Source of the DNA: Alligator mississippiensis
Taxonomy: Eukaryota > Chordata > Crocodylia > Alligatoridae
Assembly (NCBI RefSeq): GCF_030867095.1
Contig: NC_081831.1
Location: 72,818,716-72,882,715, forward strand
Direction of reading: 5' to 3'
Length of the DNA stretch: 64,000 nucleotides
Position numbers and translations under genes: made by a program. Of the stretch, positions 47,501-64,000 are shown piece by piece (the first letter of the stretch is position 1; each line of letters starts with the position of its first letter). Below the pieces are notes generated by a model, which saw nothing but the letters and a program-made list of their open reading frames with translations, was not told the origin of the DNA and did not search any database.

Positions 47501-50500
47501 CTGAATTAAACCAAGATACAAGAAGATGGAAGAACAATAACGGAGAGGAGATGACAGCAATGATGCCTATGCATGGATTGGTTACCTAAACTGGTTCTTG
47601 GAGGATATCTTTGATAAGCTACTAATAAATGCAAGCTCAGTGATGTGATTATCTGTGCTTACCACCTCTCTATACACAGTCAGTATAGGGTGTTTTATAG
47701 ATGTCACAGCAAAATTAGATGTTAGAGAAGAATTTGAAAGAGGAAAAGGTTTCTGCTTTTTAGGGTGGTTCAGGGAGCGGAGTCTTGAAAGAAAGCATGA
47801 AAATGCTTGTGAGCGAATTAGACAAATGGGCTATAGAAGCTGACACCCAAGTAGAGGGGAGAGTCAGCAGTTAGGTGCTAAAAGTGGCGAAGAGGACAGG
47901 AGCCACAATGTACCTTAAAAATAAGGGTAAGGTGCATTGGAAGCGATGAAAAGGGAGAGCTGGTGGAGGGAAGCATGGAGATGAATGACACGGTCACAAT
48001 GATAGGCCGGGGAGATGATCTCTGCAGCAGTGCTTTGAATGGATCTATTCCTGATATCCTCTGAACGTAACTGATATAGAAGTTGCTTTTGGAAACGGGG
48101 TGTGTCTTTTTTTCAGAGCATTGAATTGACATTCCTCCGAGTCCTGAAACAGGTTCTGTTTCAGGCTGGTGGCTCGTCACCAGCCATGTCTCATACTGCT
48201 ACTGCTCAGAAGCTGGTCTTTGGAAGCATTGTGTGTTGATCTCTTCTTCTGTTTCTGGCAAAAAGCTCATTATTCAATTGCTCTCTCTAACCTTTAGTTA
48301 CCCTACTTACATAACGGGGCATTAACTTCCCACCATGCACTGCTCTGACCCAGTTGCGCCTTTTCATTACTGACATAATTTATGAGTTATGAAAGGTGTG
48401 TCTGCCAAGTTGCTATAGAAACGTTTACTCTACTGACCCTGATTTTCTGAAAGTTATGCAGTCAAAATTCACTAAGGAATGTTAGCAACTAAGCAGAGGA
48501 AAACTAATTGTGGGAACGTTGTGCAGTGAGGACTCCTGTGAATTTGAATGCAAATTTAAATTCACCTATGTTCAGAACCCCTTTGAAATTTTCCTTCTGC
48601 AAATGTTCGAGTGGTCGGGCTTCTTATGGACGCAAATACATGCGGAAGCAACATTCGTGGCATTAATGCTTCGATATTCACGCACAAACACATTTCAAAT
48701 TCTGTAATCAGTGGTTACACACACAGTTTATGGTGTATGAACGACATGTCATCCAGTCAGGGGAGAGGGAGAATAACACGAGACTCGCTTAACTAACCCG
48801 CAGCGTAAATTGTGATAGCCACGATAAACATTTTCTAGGCCTGAAAAACCTTTCTCAGTTCTCACGTCATAATTTCACCAGTTCTTCACACATCAAACTC
48901 TTTCCTAGAGTAGAAAAGACCTAACTTTCTAAAATAGAAATCACACAGAGAAAATGATTGTTCGCTGTTACTGCTTTTGTCACTTTTATAAAAACCTCCC
49001 AGGCCTTCCTTGCAACCCGCACAAACACCCAGATGTGCAAAAAAGACGCAAGCTCAATTTTTCTTTCCTTTTTACGTTACCTTGAAAATAGATATTAACA
49101 GGTTAGTAAGAGGGCTTTTTCTCTAATGTACAATGATGTAAATCAGGACTAGTTTGACTGGATCAAGGGAGCTCGGTGTCAGACCAGAATCAGACTCTGA
49201 TGATGTATATGGTGTTTCCATTTATCTAGCATTTTTGCTGCTTTTGTTGTAAACGGCTTAAGGCCCCATCATCTGAAGATGTGTAACCAACTCGTCATTT
49301 GGCAGTCAGGGTTATGCTGCATATCAGTGAAATGCAAACCAGTGGCTTGTCCAGATTTACAGGGGTTTTGTGTATTTTCATTGCTGTGCTGCTTTACTTC
49401 CTTGGTATCAGCATAAGGATTGTTTAGATATATTTTTAGTAAGGAAAGTTGAGTCTTTGATTTAAGTGCAACACTACATTGCTGCATGCTTCTTCTCCTA
49501 TAAGAGGTTCTGTAAAAATGGCATTGCCAGGGTCCAGGTTTATCACCTTTCAGTGACTCTAGTTCAAATTTGTTCAGTCTTAACATAAGAAAGATAGGTT
49601 TACAAACTGCTTGCCCTGCAAACACAGCATGGGACCAGGACTGTTAGGAGAGCTGCTGTCGGGGTGATTCTTCCTTCATTTGTACGTATCCTAAAGAGAG
49701 CGATGGTGGACGCTTCATGTCCCATATTAACTGTTGTTAACATTCTGTGAAGCATAATCAATTCATGACTGAACACCTAGAAATGTGCTCGTTAGGGTAC
49801 TTGGCTCTCTATTTTGTATTCAAGGTGCATACATTGTAATTTCCATAACCCTACAATAAAATGTACCACGGCATTCTTTTGTAGAGGTTCCAGCACTTCA
49901 GGGTATTTCACAGCCGAAAGCCAAAGGCAGTGCAAAATAACAGCCACAAGCTGTTATGTGACATGACCTTTCACTGCTTGAAAAGTGTGCCATAGGGTCT
50001 TAATCCAAACCCCAGTGAAGCTTTTGAAGTCAATGGGAGCTTTTGTTTCAGGTCAGTACTTGCACAGGAGACCAAGAAGCCAATTGTGACGCTATGGAAA
50101 TGGTGTAGGTGGCTCAGAGTCAGCACTTTTGGATCACATCCCAGCTGCAGTATGTAGTCTAGTCTTCTCTTGGGTTAGTTGAGCCTGTCCCGGACTGAGA
50201 GCTGAAGGTCCTGCTTTCCTTAGACTCTGGCAATTCGTGCACAGCTTGTCACTGGGTAAGGTCTGATGGTATTGAAGTGGAGTCAGTAGTAGCATTGCTC
50301 CACTATAATGTGGAGGGAGGCTGGGTGAATAGAAAGGCTGTTTTTCAGCTGAAACATAATTAACATCCTGTTCACACATGGCAATTACAAAGTCCCATGA
50401 AATCCTTTTGAGGAGAGACCACAAGTCAACCTCTGTGTCCTGGCCAAAGTACAGTTCATCCCATCACAAATTAAGCCTTGTGGCTGCAAGGCACACTCCA

Positions 50501-50774
50501 ACATTGGTAAAAAGAATCCCTTGTAAAGCAGACAGTATTGCAGGACTGACTCAGTGGTCCGATGGTAGGAACCAGGCAGCCCTGACTTCTGAGTACAGTG
50601 TTATCAGTTGACGGATCTGAAAACGGGCAAACGTGCCCGAGGTCCTCCAACAAGCCGTAGTTGCCAGTACTCCCTGGCTTCTTATGATCTGAGTCTTCTC
50701 TCTCTTTGTAAAATGGAAATGTTATAAATATGCCTCTCACAGGAGTAATTTATGTCCGTTCAGTTTTTGGACCA
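44547..50774. other. intergenic, mostly unique
   Basis: Worn fragment of a palindromic repeat at about 50000-50060 (TTTGAAGTCAATGGGAGCTT) and MIR/L2-like bits at about 50140-50330 and 50690-50730. Nothing else recognised. No gene. Confidence 0.4.
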
Positions 50775-51045
50775 TAGTGGGCATGTCTATATGAGACACT
50801 TTACTGCGTGGGAGACTAATTTGCTGTGCAGCAAAGCATTACCATCTATACATGCAAGGCAAATTAGGATACAGTAGATTAATTTACTGTGCTGCTGGAT
50901 AGTCCCGTCAGATACATGTGGTATCTGGCAGTGCAATAAATTACTGCGCTTAAATGCATATGTAAACAGTGACGTTGGGATTGGTTTATTTTGGCTCAAA
51001 ATGCTGTATTCAATTGCATTAGTTGCACATGTAGACGCACCTAGT
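50775..51045. mobile_element. second MITE with GTCTAYATG ends
   Basis: Left end GTGGGCATGTCTATATG and reverse complement of the right end GGTGCGTCTACATGTG; TA lies just outside both. The interior is AT-rich with TTTACTGCG and GCAGTAAAT-like inverted parts. No coding capacity. Ends resemble those of the element at 36657-36970. Confidence 0.55.
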
Positions 51046-52740
51046 AAATGTGGGCAACACCCACTGCAATCATTAAGCACTTAATAAAAACAGCACCTTG
51101 CTGCTGCTTCAGTAGTTTTTTCAATGCTCACTATCCATGTTTAATAATGTTCTATTAAAAGTCCATAAACTAACAGAAAATGCCAGGGCAGGGCAACATA
51201 CTGAACAAATGCATAAGCAGAAGTTTTGAGGGCTTGCAGATTTTGAACCTCATTTCACTTGCATTAGAAAGACCAGGGATTTTATATAACAATCTGACCC
51301 AGTATTTTCACACAGATAGCATCACACACTCCTGTGTTCTCAAGTGCTTTATTCTGCCCACAGGTGCACAGATCAGTCCAATCAACCAAAACGGTACTTG
51401 TATGTACATCTTAAGCCACAATTTGTCCCAATGTGCAAAGTCATCCTAGGAAAAGGATGTTGAGGGGGAAGTAAATTAGCACCTGCTTTCCAAGTATAGC
51501 AACTGCTAGCTAGTAATTGAAGTATGAAAAAATAAGTCTACTCTTGATCTAGGATCCAATTCAGAAACGATTTACTATTTAATCTCTGTGAAGTCAGTGG
51601 GACTTAAGTACGTGATAAAGTATTGTCCTTAATAGAAGACTGATTTCAGCATATGCTTAAGAGATTTTTCTGAACTGGGTTTGTCTTGTCCAATTCAACC
51701 TTCTTTGCAGGCAGCGGGTGTTGAATGAAGCTTTTTGTTACACACCACATTTATTCAGTTAGTTCATTCCATCTTTGTAATGTCTTACCATCAGATACAG
51801 ATCATGAGAGTAAAGAACCTGAACATTTTAATAAGCAAACACAACTATTCACATGGACTTTGTCAATACAACACACTTATTAACAAACATGTACAGGTTG
51901 TTTGTGAACAACCTGAAAAAAAATCATAGTCCATTGTCATATTTTAGATGAAAATCAATCTTATATAGAGGTAGCAGAACAGTACTGCTGTTCAGTGATA
52001 TGAGAGCTTAACTTAAAGTGAAATTAAGTTCATTGCAGTGAACAGTGGGGGGAAAAAAGGATGCCGTGGGCTTGTGTATTCCACAGAGACATTTGTCACT
52101 ATTTAAAAATGGCTTGATAGGTATTTTATTTCTGGCGCTATAGTAACTATGTAGCTTGATGGATTTGAATTGGAAAATACAGCAGGACATCTTAACTGGT
52201 TGGTCTCCACCTTTTTGTAATTTTCTCTTGCTAACAAGTAGGAAAACATAAGATGATTATTTTTGCTACAATTCTGCTCAGTAAATCTTTGTTCTGCAAA
52301 TATGATGTGGAGAATTAAAAAAAAAAAATAGGTATGTACATGACTGTGATTCTGAAAAGCCTACGAATGGCAACCGAGAATAGAATACAGGCACTTTTCT
52401 TGGAAGGTCGATTTAGTCCTTATGAAAACTCTCGGTCATTAGTAAGCACTTCTCTACAGGATACCTGAATGCATAACTCCATGTAGTAGTTCAGCATTTA
52501 TTTATCATCAGCCATTTAAGAATTGAATCCTGCCTGTATGGAGCAACCACGTTTCTCATATAGGAGCAATTGTTCTTCCACAGTTGTTTTTTTTTTTTTT
52601 TATCGAAGGTATTTCTTCCACACTTTTCCTAAGCCTGAAGTCTTCATGGGCTTGATCCAGTCCCATGGGAACCTGTCAGAGGACGCTAGATCAGACCCTT
52701 GAGGTTTACGCATAGAGAAAACATGAAATCACCTATGAGG
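51046..52740. other. intergenic, nothing certain
   Basis: AT-rich. A worn palindromic-repeat fragment lies at about 51550-51680 (GTGAAGTCAGTGGGACTTAA). No gene. Confidence 0.4.
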
Positions 52741-53050
52741 TTGGGTAGGGGAGGTGGTGATTTCGTTAGGGCGGCTCCGAGATCCACTGTAATTAAAGCG
52801 CCACAGCGTCTTGTGCAACAGTGTCCTCGTGCTTCAAAATAGTGGGAGGTGCTTGAACTAAACCTCATTGAACGAGATTTAGTTCAAGCGCCTCTGCCAC
52901 CATTTTGAAGCGCATGGATGCTGATACACAAAATGCGGGAGGCTGCTGGAGCGTGGTAATTACCGCACTCCAGCTGACTTAATTGAGTCTGCTCCGACAT
53001 GCTGTACTTACAGCACGTCGGAGCAGGCTCTGCACTGGTGTACAGGTACC
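52741..53050. mobile_element. MITE-like cluster of three hairpins
   Basis: Hairpin 1: 52829-52866 against 52874-52913, arms about 38 bases with few mismatches and a 7-base loop. Hairpin 2: 52949-52972, a near-perfect palindrome around GGTAATTACC. Hairpin 3: 52989-53026, CTGCTCCGAC... against GTCGGAGCAG. A relative lies at 34745-34870. The build recalls crocodilian Chompy-type MITEs (comparison from memory). Ends and target site not fixed. Confidence 0.55.
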
Positions 53051-53805
53051 TTGAGTTACTTAAGTATATGCCTAGCTCCTGCTTAGTATGAGTTGTGAAA
53101 GTCATGCTTCCATCCCCAAACTGCTGCATAACTCCTGCTCTTCATTAAGATGGTGCTGCTCCTTTAACTAGCAGAATGCAGTGCTGGCAAAATGTCACTA
53201 TTGAATAGAAATCAGTGAGTGACCGTCTGAAATAGAAAACTACTTTATAAAGCTCTAACCTCTACCCCTCACTATATAGAGTGAATGAGTCAGAGCTGGC
53301 AAACCCAAATCCAAACTCCATTTTTCCAGAATAAAATAGTCTGTGGATTAACAAATCAGTGGTTCAGATGTTCTGTTTGTAGATGGTCATAGAGGATGGA
53401 CAGGTAAATCAAGCACAGATCAATCCCTTAGGCTGACAGCTGAGATATCTCATTGCTAACAGCTAATGAAAAAACCATATACATGCACTTCGAAGTAGGA
53501 TGTCCATTTAAAATGACAAGGCTGTCCAGATCTGACTTTAGAAGGGGTTGTCAGATAGACTTTGGCTCAATTGTCTTTTTGTCAGTGATGTAATTCCCCT
53601 GACTCGATTAGAATGACATATGTATATCAGTGAGATTAGGATCAGCTCTGGACCTTTTGCTTCTTCTGGCTCGGACTTAGAAAACCGTTCTTTTTCCTTC
53701 ATACATGTAAGAATATGTTCCTGGTTTTAATTGCTGCTGGATAAAGGGTAGAAACGGGGAAGGAAACACTGAGCTTTGGTTATGGGAGCTGCCTTTTACT
53801 TCCAT
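53051..53805. other. intergenic, nothing recognised
   Basis: No gene or clear repeat. Confidence 0.4.
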
Positions 53806-54610
53806 AGATTCATAGCTTGTCAGGGGCTGGAAGGGAGCGTGTAGATCATCGGGTCCAACCCCCCGCGCTAGCAGGAGAACACAACTGGGGTCAAGTGACC
53901 CCAGCGAGGTGACTGTCCAGTCTGCTTTTGAAGATTTCCAGGGTAGGTGACTGCACCACCTCTGGAGGGAGTTTATTCCAGTCTGGACACCCTGAGCGTG
54001 AAGGCATTTTTCCTGGAATTGAGCCTGAAGCGGCCTTCCCGGAGTTTGTATCCATTGCTCCTGGTCTTCCCCAGGGGTGCCCTGGTGAACAGCTGTTCTT
54101 GTTGAAGTGCGGTGCTCAGAACTGGACGTACTACTCCAGCTGCAGTCTCACCAGTGCAGAGTACAGTGGGAGTTATTGCTTCCTTAGTTTTGCATGAGAT
54201 GCAACGGTTAATGCATGCCAGCATGTTGTTTGCCGGGCTGGCCCCAGCATCGCACTGCCGGCTCACGTTCGTGCGATGGTCGATCACTACCCCTAGGCCC
54301 CTTTTGGCTGAGGTGCAAGTCAAATTGTCGCCACTGAGCCTGTAGGCATGTTAGGATTATTTGCCCCCGGATGGAGCACCTTACACTTCTGAGTGTCGAA
54401 CTTCATCTGGTTCTGGTCTGCCCAGCTCTCCAGCGTGTCCAGGTCCGCCTGTATCTGGAACCGGTCTTCTGGTATGACCACGCTCTCCCATAACTTGGTG
54501 TTGTCCGCAAACCTGGCCAGCAAGCTTTTCAATCCCAAATCCAAATCATTGATAATTATGTTGAAAAGCACCGGTCCAAGCACTGACTCCTGAGAGACAC
54601 CACTTAGGAG
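53806..54610 (-). mobile_element. CR1 LINE, 5'-truncated
   Basis: Minus strand: [35 protein letters not shown], and the 3' UTR ending in TGAATCTATGGAA. The RT box is FADN. Its 5' edge abuts the element at 54613-55074. Confidence 0.88.
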
Positions 54611-54612
54611 TA

Positions 54613-55074
54613 CAGGTTTCCCTCGCTTTATGCAGGTTCTGTATGTGCAAATTCATTCTTATGCGATGACCCTTTTTATACCAAAAAATTGTTATATGCG
54701 AGGTAAATTCACTCTTATGCAGTCAGTGTGGTGGAAGCCCGCAGTCAGCTGCTTTGTGTGGTGCATTGGGGGAGTGACATGCTTCAAAATATAGTCTCCT
54801 CTGTGGATCTGTGTTCCTTGCTCGTTGTCCGTGACATGTTTCTGTAGCTGCCATCCCCATTATGATGGTGCCCTGTGCTTGTGTGTACTGTCTGCTGTTG
54901 GCAAGTACCAAACTGTGTTGTAAAAGTGGTAGAAATGGGTTTGGGGATCAGCACAGTTGAGGTCTTGGAACATATCCCTATTCGTTACATTGCAAAGTGG
55001 GTTCCCTTTACGCAAATTCAAGTTATGCGCCGTTTTCCAGGAACGCGCATACTGCATAAAGCGAGGGAAACCTG
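54613..55074. mobile_element. pogo/Tigger-like MITE with perfect 23 bp TIRs
   Basis: 54613-54635 (CAGGTTTCCCTCGCTT...) and 55052-55074 are exact reverse complements over 23 bases, flanked by TA on both sides (54611-54612 and 55075-55076). TA target sites and CAG-type ends fit the Tc1/mariner superfamily, pogo/Tigger branch. 462 bp, no transposase frame. Confidence 0.85.
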
Positions 55075-55076
55075 TA

Positions 55077-56488
55077 TTGAAAACAAAGAGTTTACTGAAA
55101 AAGCATGACATGGACATCAAAGAAGGAGCATGTGCATACATTTAACACGCACATGCATTTGTCACGGTGACACGGTCAGCCCCAAAGCTGTTTATTTACT
55201 TTCCTGTCTTTCCAATAATCACTTTCCGCACAGATGAAAGAAAAGGTTCTCAAATGAGCAAAAACAATATTACTGTATTTCACAAGTATAAGCAACCCTA
55301 ACATTTTCAGGAAACTGATGTTAGAATTGTCTGGTGTGCTCCATACTAGTCCATAGAGTAACTCTTCACTGAAGGTTGATTTTTTTTCTTCATATTTCTA
55401 AGGGCAGAGCAAATTCCCCTAAGCTAAGATCAAAAGCATTGCCACTGACTGTAAGTGGTACTGAATTGTGCTCAAGTGGAAATCAGTCTTTGCAAAAGAC
55501 TAGGAAAAAGCCTCATCACTGTTTGACAGCCCTGCCCCAAAAATCACACTTGATCTCTAAGTAGTGTGTAAGCTGGCTAGCTACTAAAAGCAACCTCACA
55601 TTGTTAAGGAATTATGAAGCCAACTCAGTCTGCAGCCAAAGCTCCCATTGATCAATACTTTAAGGCATATAGTAAACACAGAATTGGGTCACACTTTCTT
55701 TCTACATAAGGTCAACAAGACTGGTTACTGGGACAGATCAGTGGCTAGAATAATGTCAGAAGGTTCAATGAAGTTTATCCACAGTAGGAAGCTGTCTGAT
55801 GATCAATGAGTACGTAATTTAAATAACAGGTTTTTATACTTACTTAGATGCACAGCATTTAAAATAATTGGCTCCAAGGGTTATCATTAACTCCAAGAGA
55901 GCTGATGCTTGATGGTCTCAACTCATCTGAGGCTGATGGAAAGGACAGTACTTATAGTTAAAATCCACTAGCTGTGTGCAGTTAAAGGATTTTTCCCTAG
56001 TAATCTGTAAACCAGGAACTTCAAGGTAGAAGTGTGGCATGAAGAAAAGTAACAGTAGGATTAGTGAGAATACAGTCCAAAAAGAAAGATACAGAAGGTA
56101 CTTGGATTCCTTTTCTCATGGCTAGAAAGAGCAATATTCCCACTGGTTTCTATAAGTGTAGAATAGGGCTCTTTATTAATACTCTTATAGCTAATAACTT
56201 TGTGCAATTGCATGTAATTCACTCTTGGTAAGCAACCCATGAGCTCTTTGTGCTTTTGAAGTCAATATTGTAGCAGTACTGAGCCACCACTTATTTTACT
56301 ACCTAAATGTATACATAGTGCATACATTATTTATGCAGAAACATCTACAGGACTATCCACTGAAAAATGTGACAAACTAGCAGAGTGGCAAAATCCAGTT
56401 GGATTTAATATATTACCTGAATTATTCAGGTAATGGTAACATTGTTTCCTGCTAATTTTATTTCTGTCCTGTGTTCTCTGGCTTAATC
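55077..56488. other. intergenic, nothing recognised
   Basis: AT-rich unique sequence. Minus-strand AATAAA at 56172-56177 and 56457-56462 could be distal poly(A) signals for LONRF3, but nothing ties them to the gene. Confidence 0.4.
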
Positions 56489-56496
56489 ATTAGAAA

Positions 56497-57474
56497 TAGA
56501 GGTGCACCAATACATTGGGGTCCCATATCAGCTCAGCACTGATATAGGGAACATTGAGAGTATCAGCAGTTGACTTTGTCTCATGTGGCCCATAAATGCT
56601 CCATGCATGTACACAGCTGCAGCATGCACGGGGCCAGGAATGCAGCCTGGCCATGTGGAGAGCAGCTGGGTCCAGCTGGAAAGTCTGTTTTGGGGGAAGG
56701 GGTGAGAGAAGGGACAGGGTGGGGGGCAGATCAAGGCCCCCTGTGGTGAGGGAAGGAGTGGGAGTGGGAGGGGGGGGGGGGGTGCTGTCCAGCCAGGGCA
56801 GAGCAGAGCGTGGGATGGAGCTGTGGCTTGTCTGGGAGATGCGGGGTGGCTCCTACCGCACACACCTTGGGAGGCCATGGGACCCCAGATCTGTGTGTGG
56901 GGCAAGGGCAGGCTGGGGGCAGCACTAAACTCTTGCTGGTAGGGGGGGGCTGAGCTGGGCTATGCTTGGGGCAGGTAGTGGCAGTGCTGGGAGCAGGGGT
57001 TGCAGCCATCCCAAAATTTGCTGTAGCCCCCACTCCATGGTGCCGCTGCACATCCCAGACGCAGCCCGGCCCAGGCCCCTGCTGGGAAGAGTCCGGCACA
57101 GCCCCAGCCTGCAGCTGCAGCCCACCCTGCCCTGCATGCGGATCTGGGGGTACTTGCCCCCATGCCCTTCCAGGGCTTGTGCAGCAGCAGGAGCCACCCC
57201 CCCTCCCATCCTGTGCCCCCTGGACAAGCCATGGCTCTGTCCCAGGCCCTGCCCCACCCCAACTGGGCAGCACCTGCCCCTAGCCCTGCACCAGCCCCAC
57301 TCTTCCTCACCACGGGGGCCTGGATCTGCCTCCCCTCCACACCCCTTCTATCCCACCCCAACAGACTTACCAGCCGGACCCAGCTGCTCTCTACACTGCA
57401 GGGCTACATATTGGAATCGGATTGATATCTGTCAATATGGCTGGCTAAAAAAAATCTCTATCCGTGCACCCCTA
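56497..57474. mobile_element. non-autonomous hAT-like transposon with GC-rich interior
   Basis: Left end TAGAGGTGCACCAATA and reverse complement of the right end TAGGGGTGCACGGATA match at 13 of 16, a typical hAT GGGGTGCAC terminus. Flanks ATTAGAAA (56489-56496) and ATTAAAAA (57475-57482) are an 8 bp target repeat with seven matches. The interior from about 56590 to 57410 is very GC-rich with long open frames on both strands that show no transposase or other domain. Confidence 0.78.
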
Positions 57475-57482
57475 ATTAAAAA

Positions 57483-58857
57483 GAACCACTTCAAAACCCT
57501 TTCCATTTCCCCCAGAGTTTTAACTCTTACTATCAAACTGCTCACAGTCCGACAAACAAGTGCCAAGCCTGGATAAAGATTTGTGGTCAACAGAGTAACC
57601 TGGAGGTGCAATAAGTTGCAAGGTTGTTACCATTATTCCCTCTATTGTGCAATATATGGAAGCAGCCCTTCCAGTGTCTTACACAGCAAAAAAACACATC
57701 TCCCCCGCTCCATGACATTAGTTAGAAAATGCAATAAGACAACCTTAACAGTAAAGAAGATTAATATAAAGAATCTATAATAACCTGCAATAAAAAACAC
57801 CTATAGTTGCAGTTCCTGTTTGTAAATGGATGCTTCTCACCTTCGGGATTCATTCTTACAAAAAGTGTTTGTAGCCACATTTTCCAGAACAATTCAGACA
57901 AATGCAGCACTCAGTAGGCTATCGCACGCTCTGTAAATCTGTGCAAAGTGAAGGGCTGGATCCTTCAATACTCTCTAGCCAACTCCCACTGAAATTGGTT
58001 GACCTAGATTCCAGTTTGACAACACATTTAAAGGGGGGCCAAGTTAAGGTATTAGGATCAAGGTTTGCTGCAACTAAAATCAAATTATTTCAGACAAAAC
58101 CTGTACAGACAGCCTGCCATGAAGTCTTGTTTTGGGGACACACTGTTGTAACACAGTAACATTAGAGATAAGTAGAAAAACGTTCAAGTGCTCAGACACA
58201 AATATGCTGAAAAAAATGATAGAAGCAGTAGCTTGTGTATTCCTAGAATCATTTTTTTCTTTAGTCATACATACAGGGTAGGACATTGTAAATAAATAGA
58301 GCAGCTCACTTTCTGTTCAGAGAATGTACACATAAATAATTGCAATATACATTTGAAAACCAAAAAAGACATCATAGTGCAAAAATAAATTATCAAACAG
58401 AAGTTGTGAACATTATTATACATAATGCTATATAAAACCTGAACCATTTGGAATAAAAGACTTTGCAGTTCACTGAAATAATGCATTAACATTATTATTT
58501 CTGCTTCACATTAAACTGCACAGATTTTGTTTATCTACTACAAAACATTCTTAAACTTTTGAAAGGTTTATGGCAAACAAGATCACTTTTTGTTCTGCTA
58601 TATAACATTTATGTTATTAATTTAGCAGTACAATAATTGAATAATCTCAAGAAAGGTAAGAGTTCAAAATGGAAACTAGCGAAGCATCCATAAGTATCCT
58701 TTGCTCTTTATATTTTATTTCCTTTGAAATTCAGGCATGAAAATTTATCCTGCTTTGACAGGTCAATCTGTAAGACATTATTGCAGTTAGATATAGATAC
58801 AAGAAACACTCCACAGTCAAGTCAAGTATTGCAAGAGGTTTCACAGCTCTCTTGGCA
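57483..58857 (-). other. probable LONRF3 3' UTR and flank
   Basis: AT-rich, apparently non-repetitive sequence directly after the LONRF3 stop. A minus-strand AATAAA lies at 58714-58719, only about 140 bases after the stop, so either a very short 3' UTR is used or the real site is further down. No other AATAAA was seen on the minus strand in this block. No open frame here has support. Confidence 0.4.
58714..58719 (-). terminator. candidate poly(A) signal for LONRF3
   Basis: Exact AATAAA on the minus strand, about 140 bases past the LONRF3 stop. The hexamer is seen directly; its use is inferred. Confidence 0.3.

Positions 58858-64000
<5,143 letters not shown>

Noticed and set aside
56731..57576. 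Open frames of 110-204 residues on both strands
   Set aside because: They lie in the GC-rich interior of the hAT-like element or run over its end; no transposase motifs.
22360..58857. An additional protein-coding gene between KIAA1210 and LONRF3
   Set aside because: Six-frame reading shows only CR1 reverse transcriptase remains and unsupported short frames.

Overview
This is a nuclear genomic window from an amniote, most probably a crocodilian. The evidence is split genes with GT-AG introns, no operons, three or four CR1-type LINE copies (two with 3' ends that look crocodilian), CORE-SINE/MIR-like fragments, a 5S rRNA-derived repeat and many short DNA transposons. The order-level call is an inference from repeat style.

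Two protein-coding genes are supported and they converge. On the + strand, nine exons between 1546 and 22359 encode about 886 residues of the C-terminal part of a CRACD/KIAA1211-family protein. I call it KIAA1210 because its downstream convergent neighbour is LONRF3, the arrangement at human Xq24. The 5' exons lie left of the window. On the - strand, six exons between 63864 and 58858 encode the last 288 residues of LONRF3: most of the second RING finger and the whole Lon-substrate-binding-type domain up to the stop. The first RING and TPR exons lie right of the window. All exon phases in both genes join without a break, so both look intact over the part seen.

The 36 kb between the two stop codons (22360-58857) holds no gene I can support. 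It is a transposon graveyard: a CR1 (about 28040-30898) interrupted by a 1022 bp solo LTR with an exact 5 bp target duplication; a rearranged, inverted CR1 (31556-32460); two further minus-strand CR1 copies (43247-44546 and 53806-54610); a 462 bp TA-flanked element with perfect 23 bp terminal inverted repeats (54613-55074); a 978 bp hAT-like element with GC-rich filling (56497-57474); two related elements with GTCTACATG-type termini (36657-36970 and about 50775-51045); and a cluster of three hairpins (52829-53026). A GC-rich block with a G-rich minisatellite lies at 37240-38680.

The KIAA1210 introns contain a 5S rRNA-derived sequence (280-406), a hAT-like element (7992-8659), a decayed tRNA-Gly-like sequence (10203-10272) and MIR-like SINE fragments. 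The LONRF3 introns contain a compact nested hairpin (63570-63654) and a GC-rich stretch (60330-60850).

The two genes are not known to share a pathway. KIAA1210 belongs to a family of actin capping-protein regulators, and LONRF3 is a predicted RING E3 ligase with a Lon-type substrate domain. I found no new multi-gene system. The most informative signals are the nested and terminally defined transposable elements, and a tandem NAGNAG acceptor at the last KIAA1210 exon.
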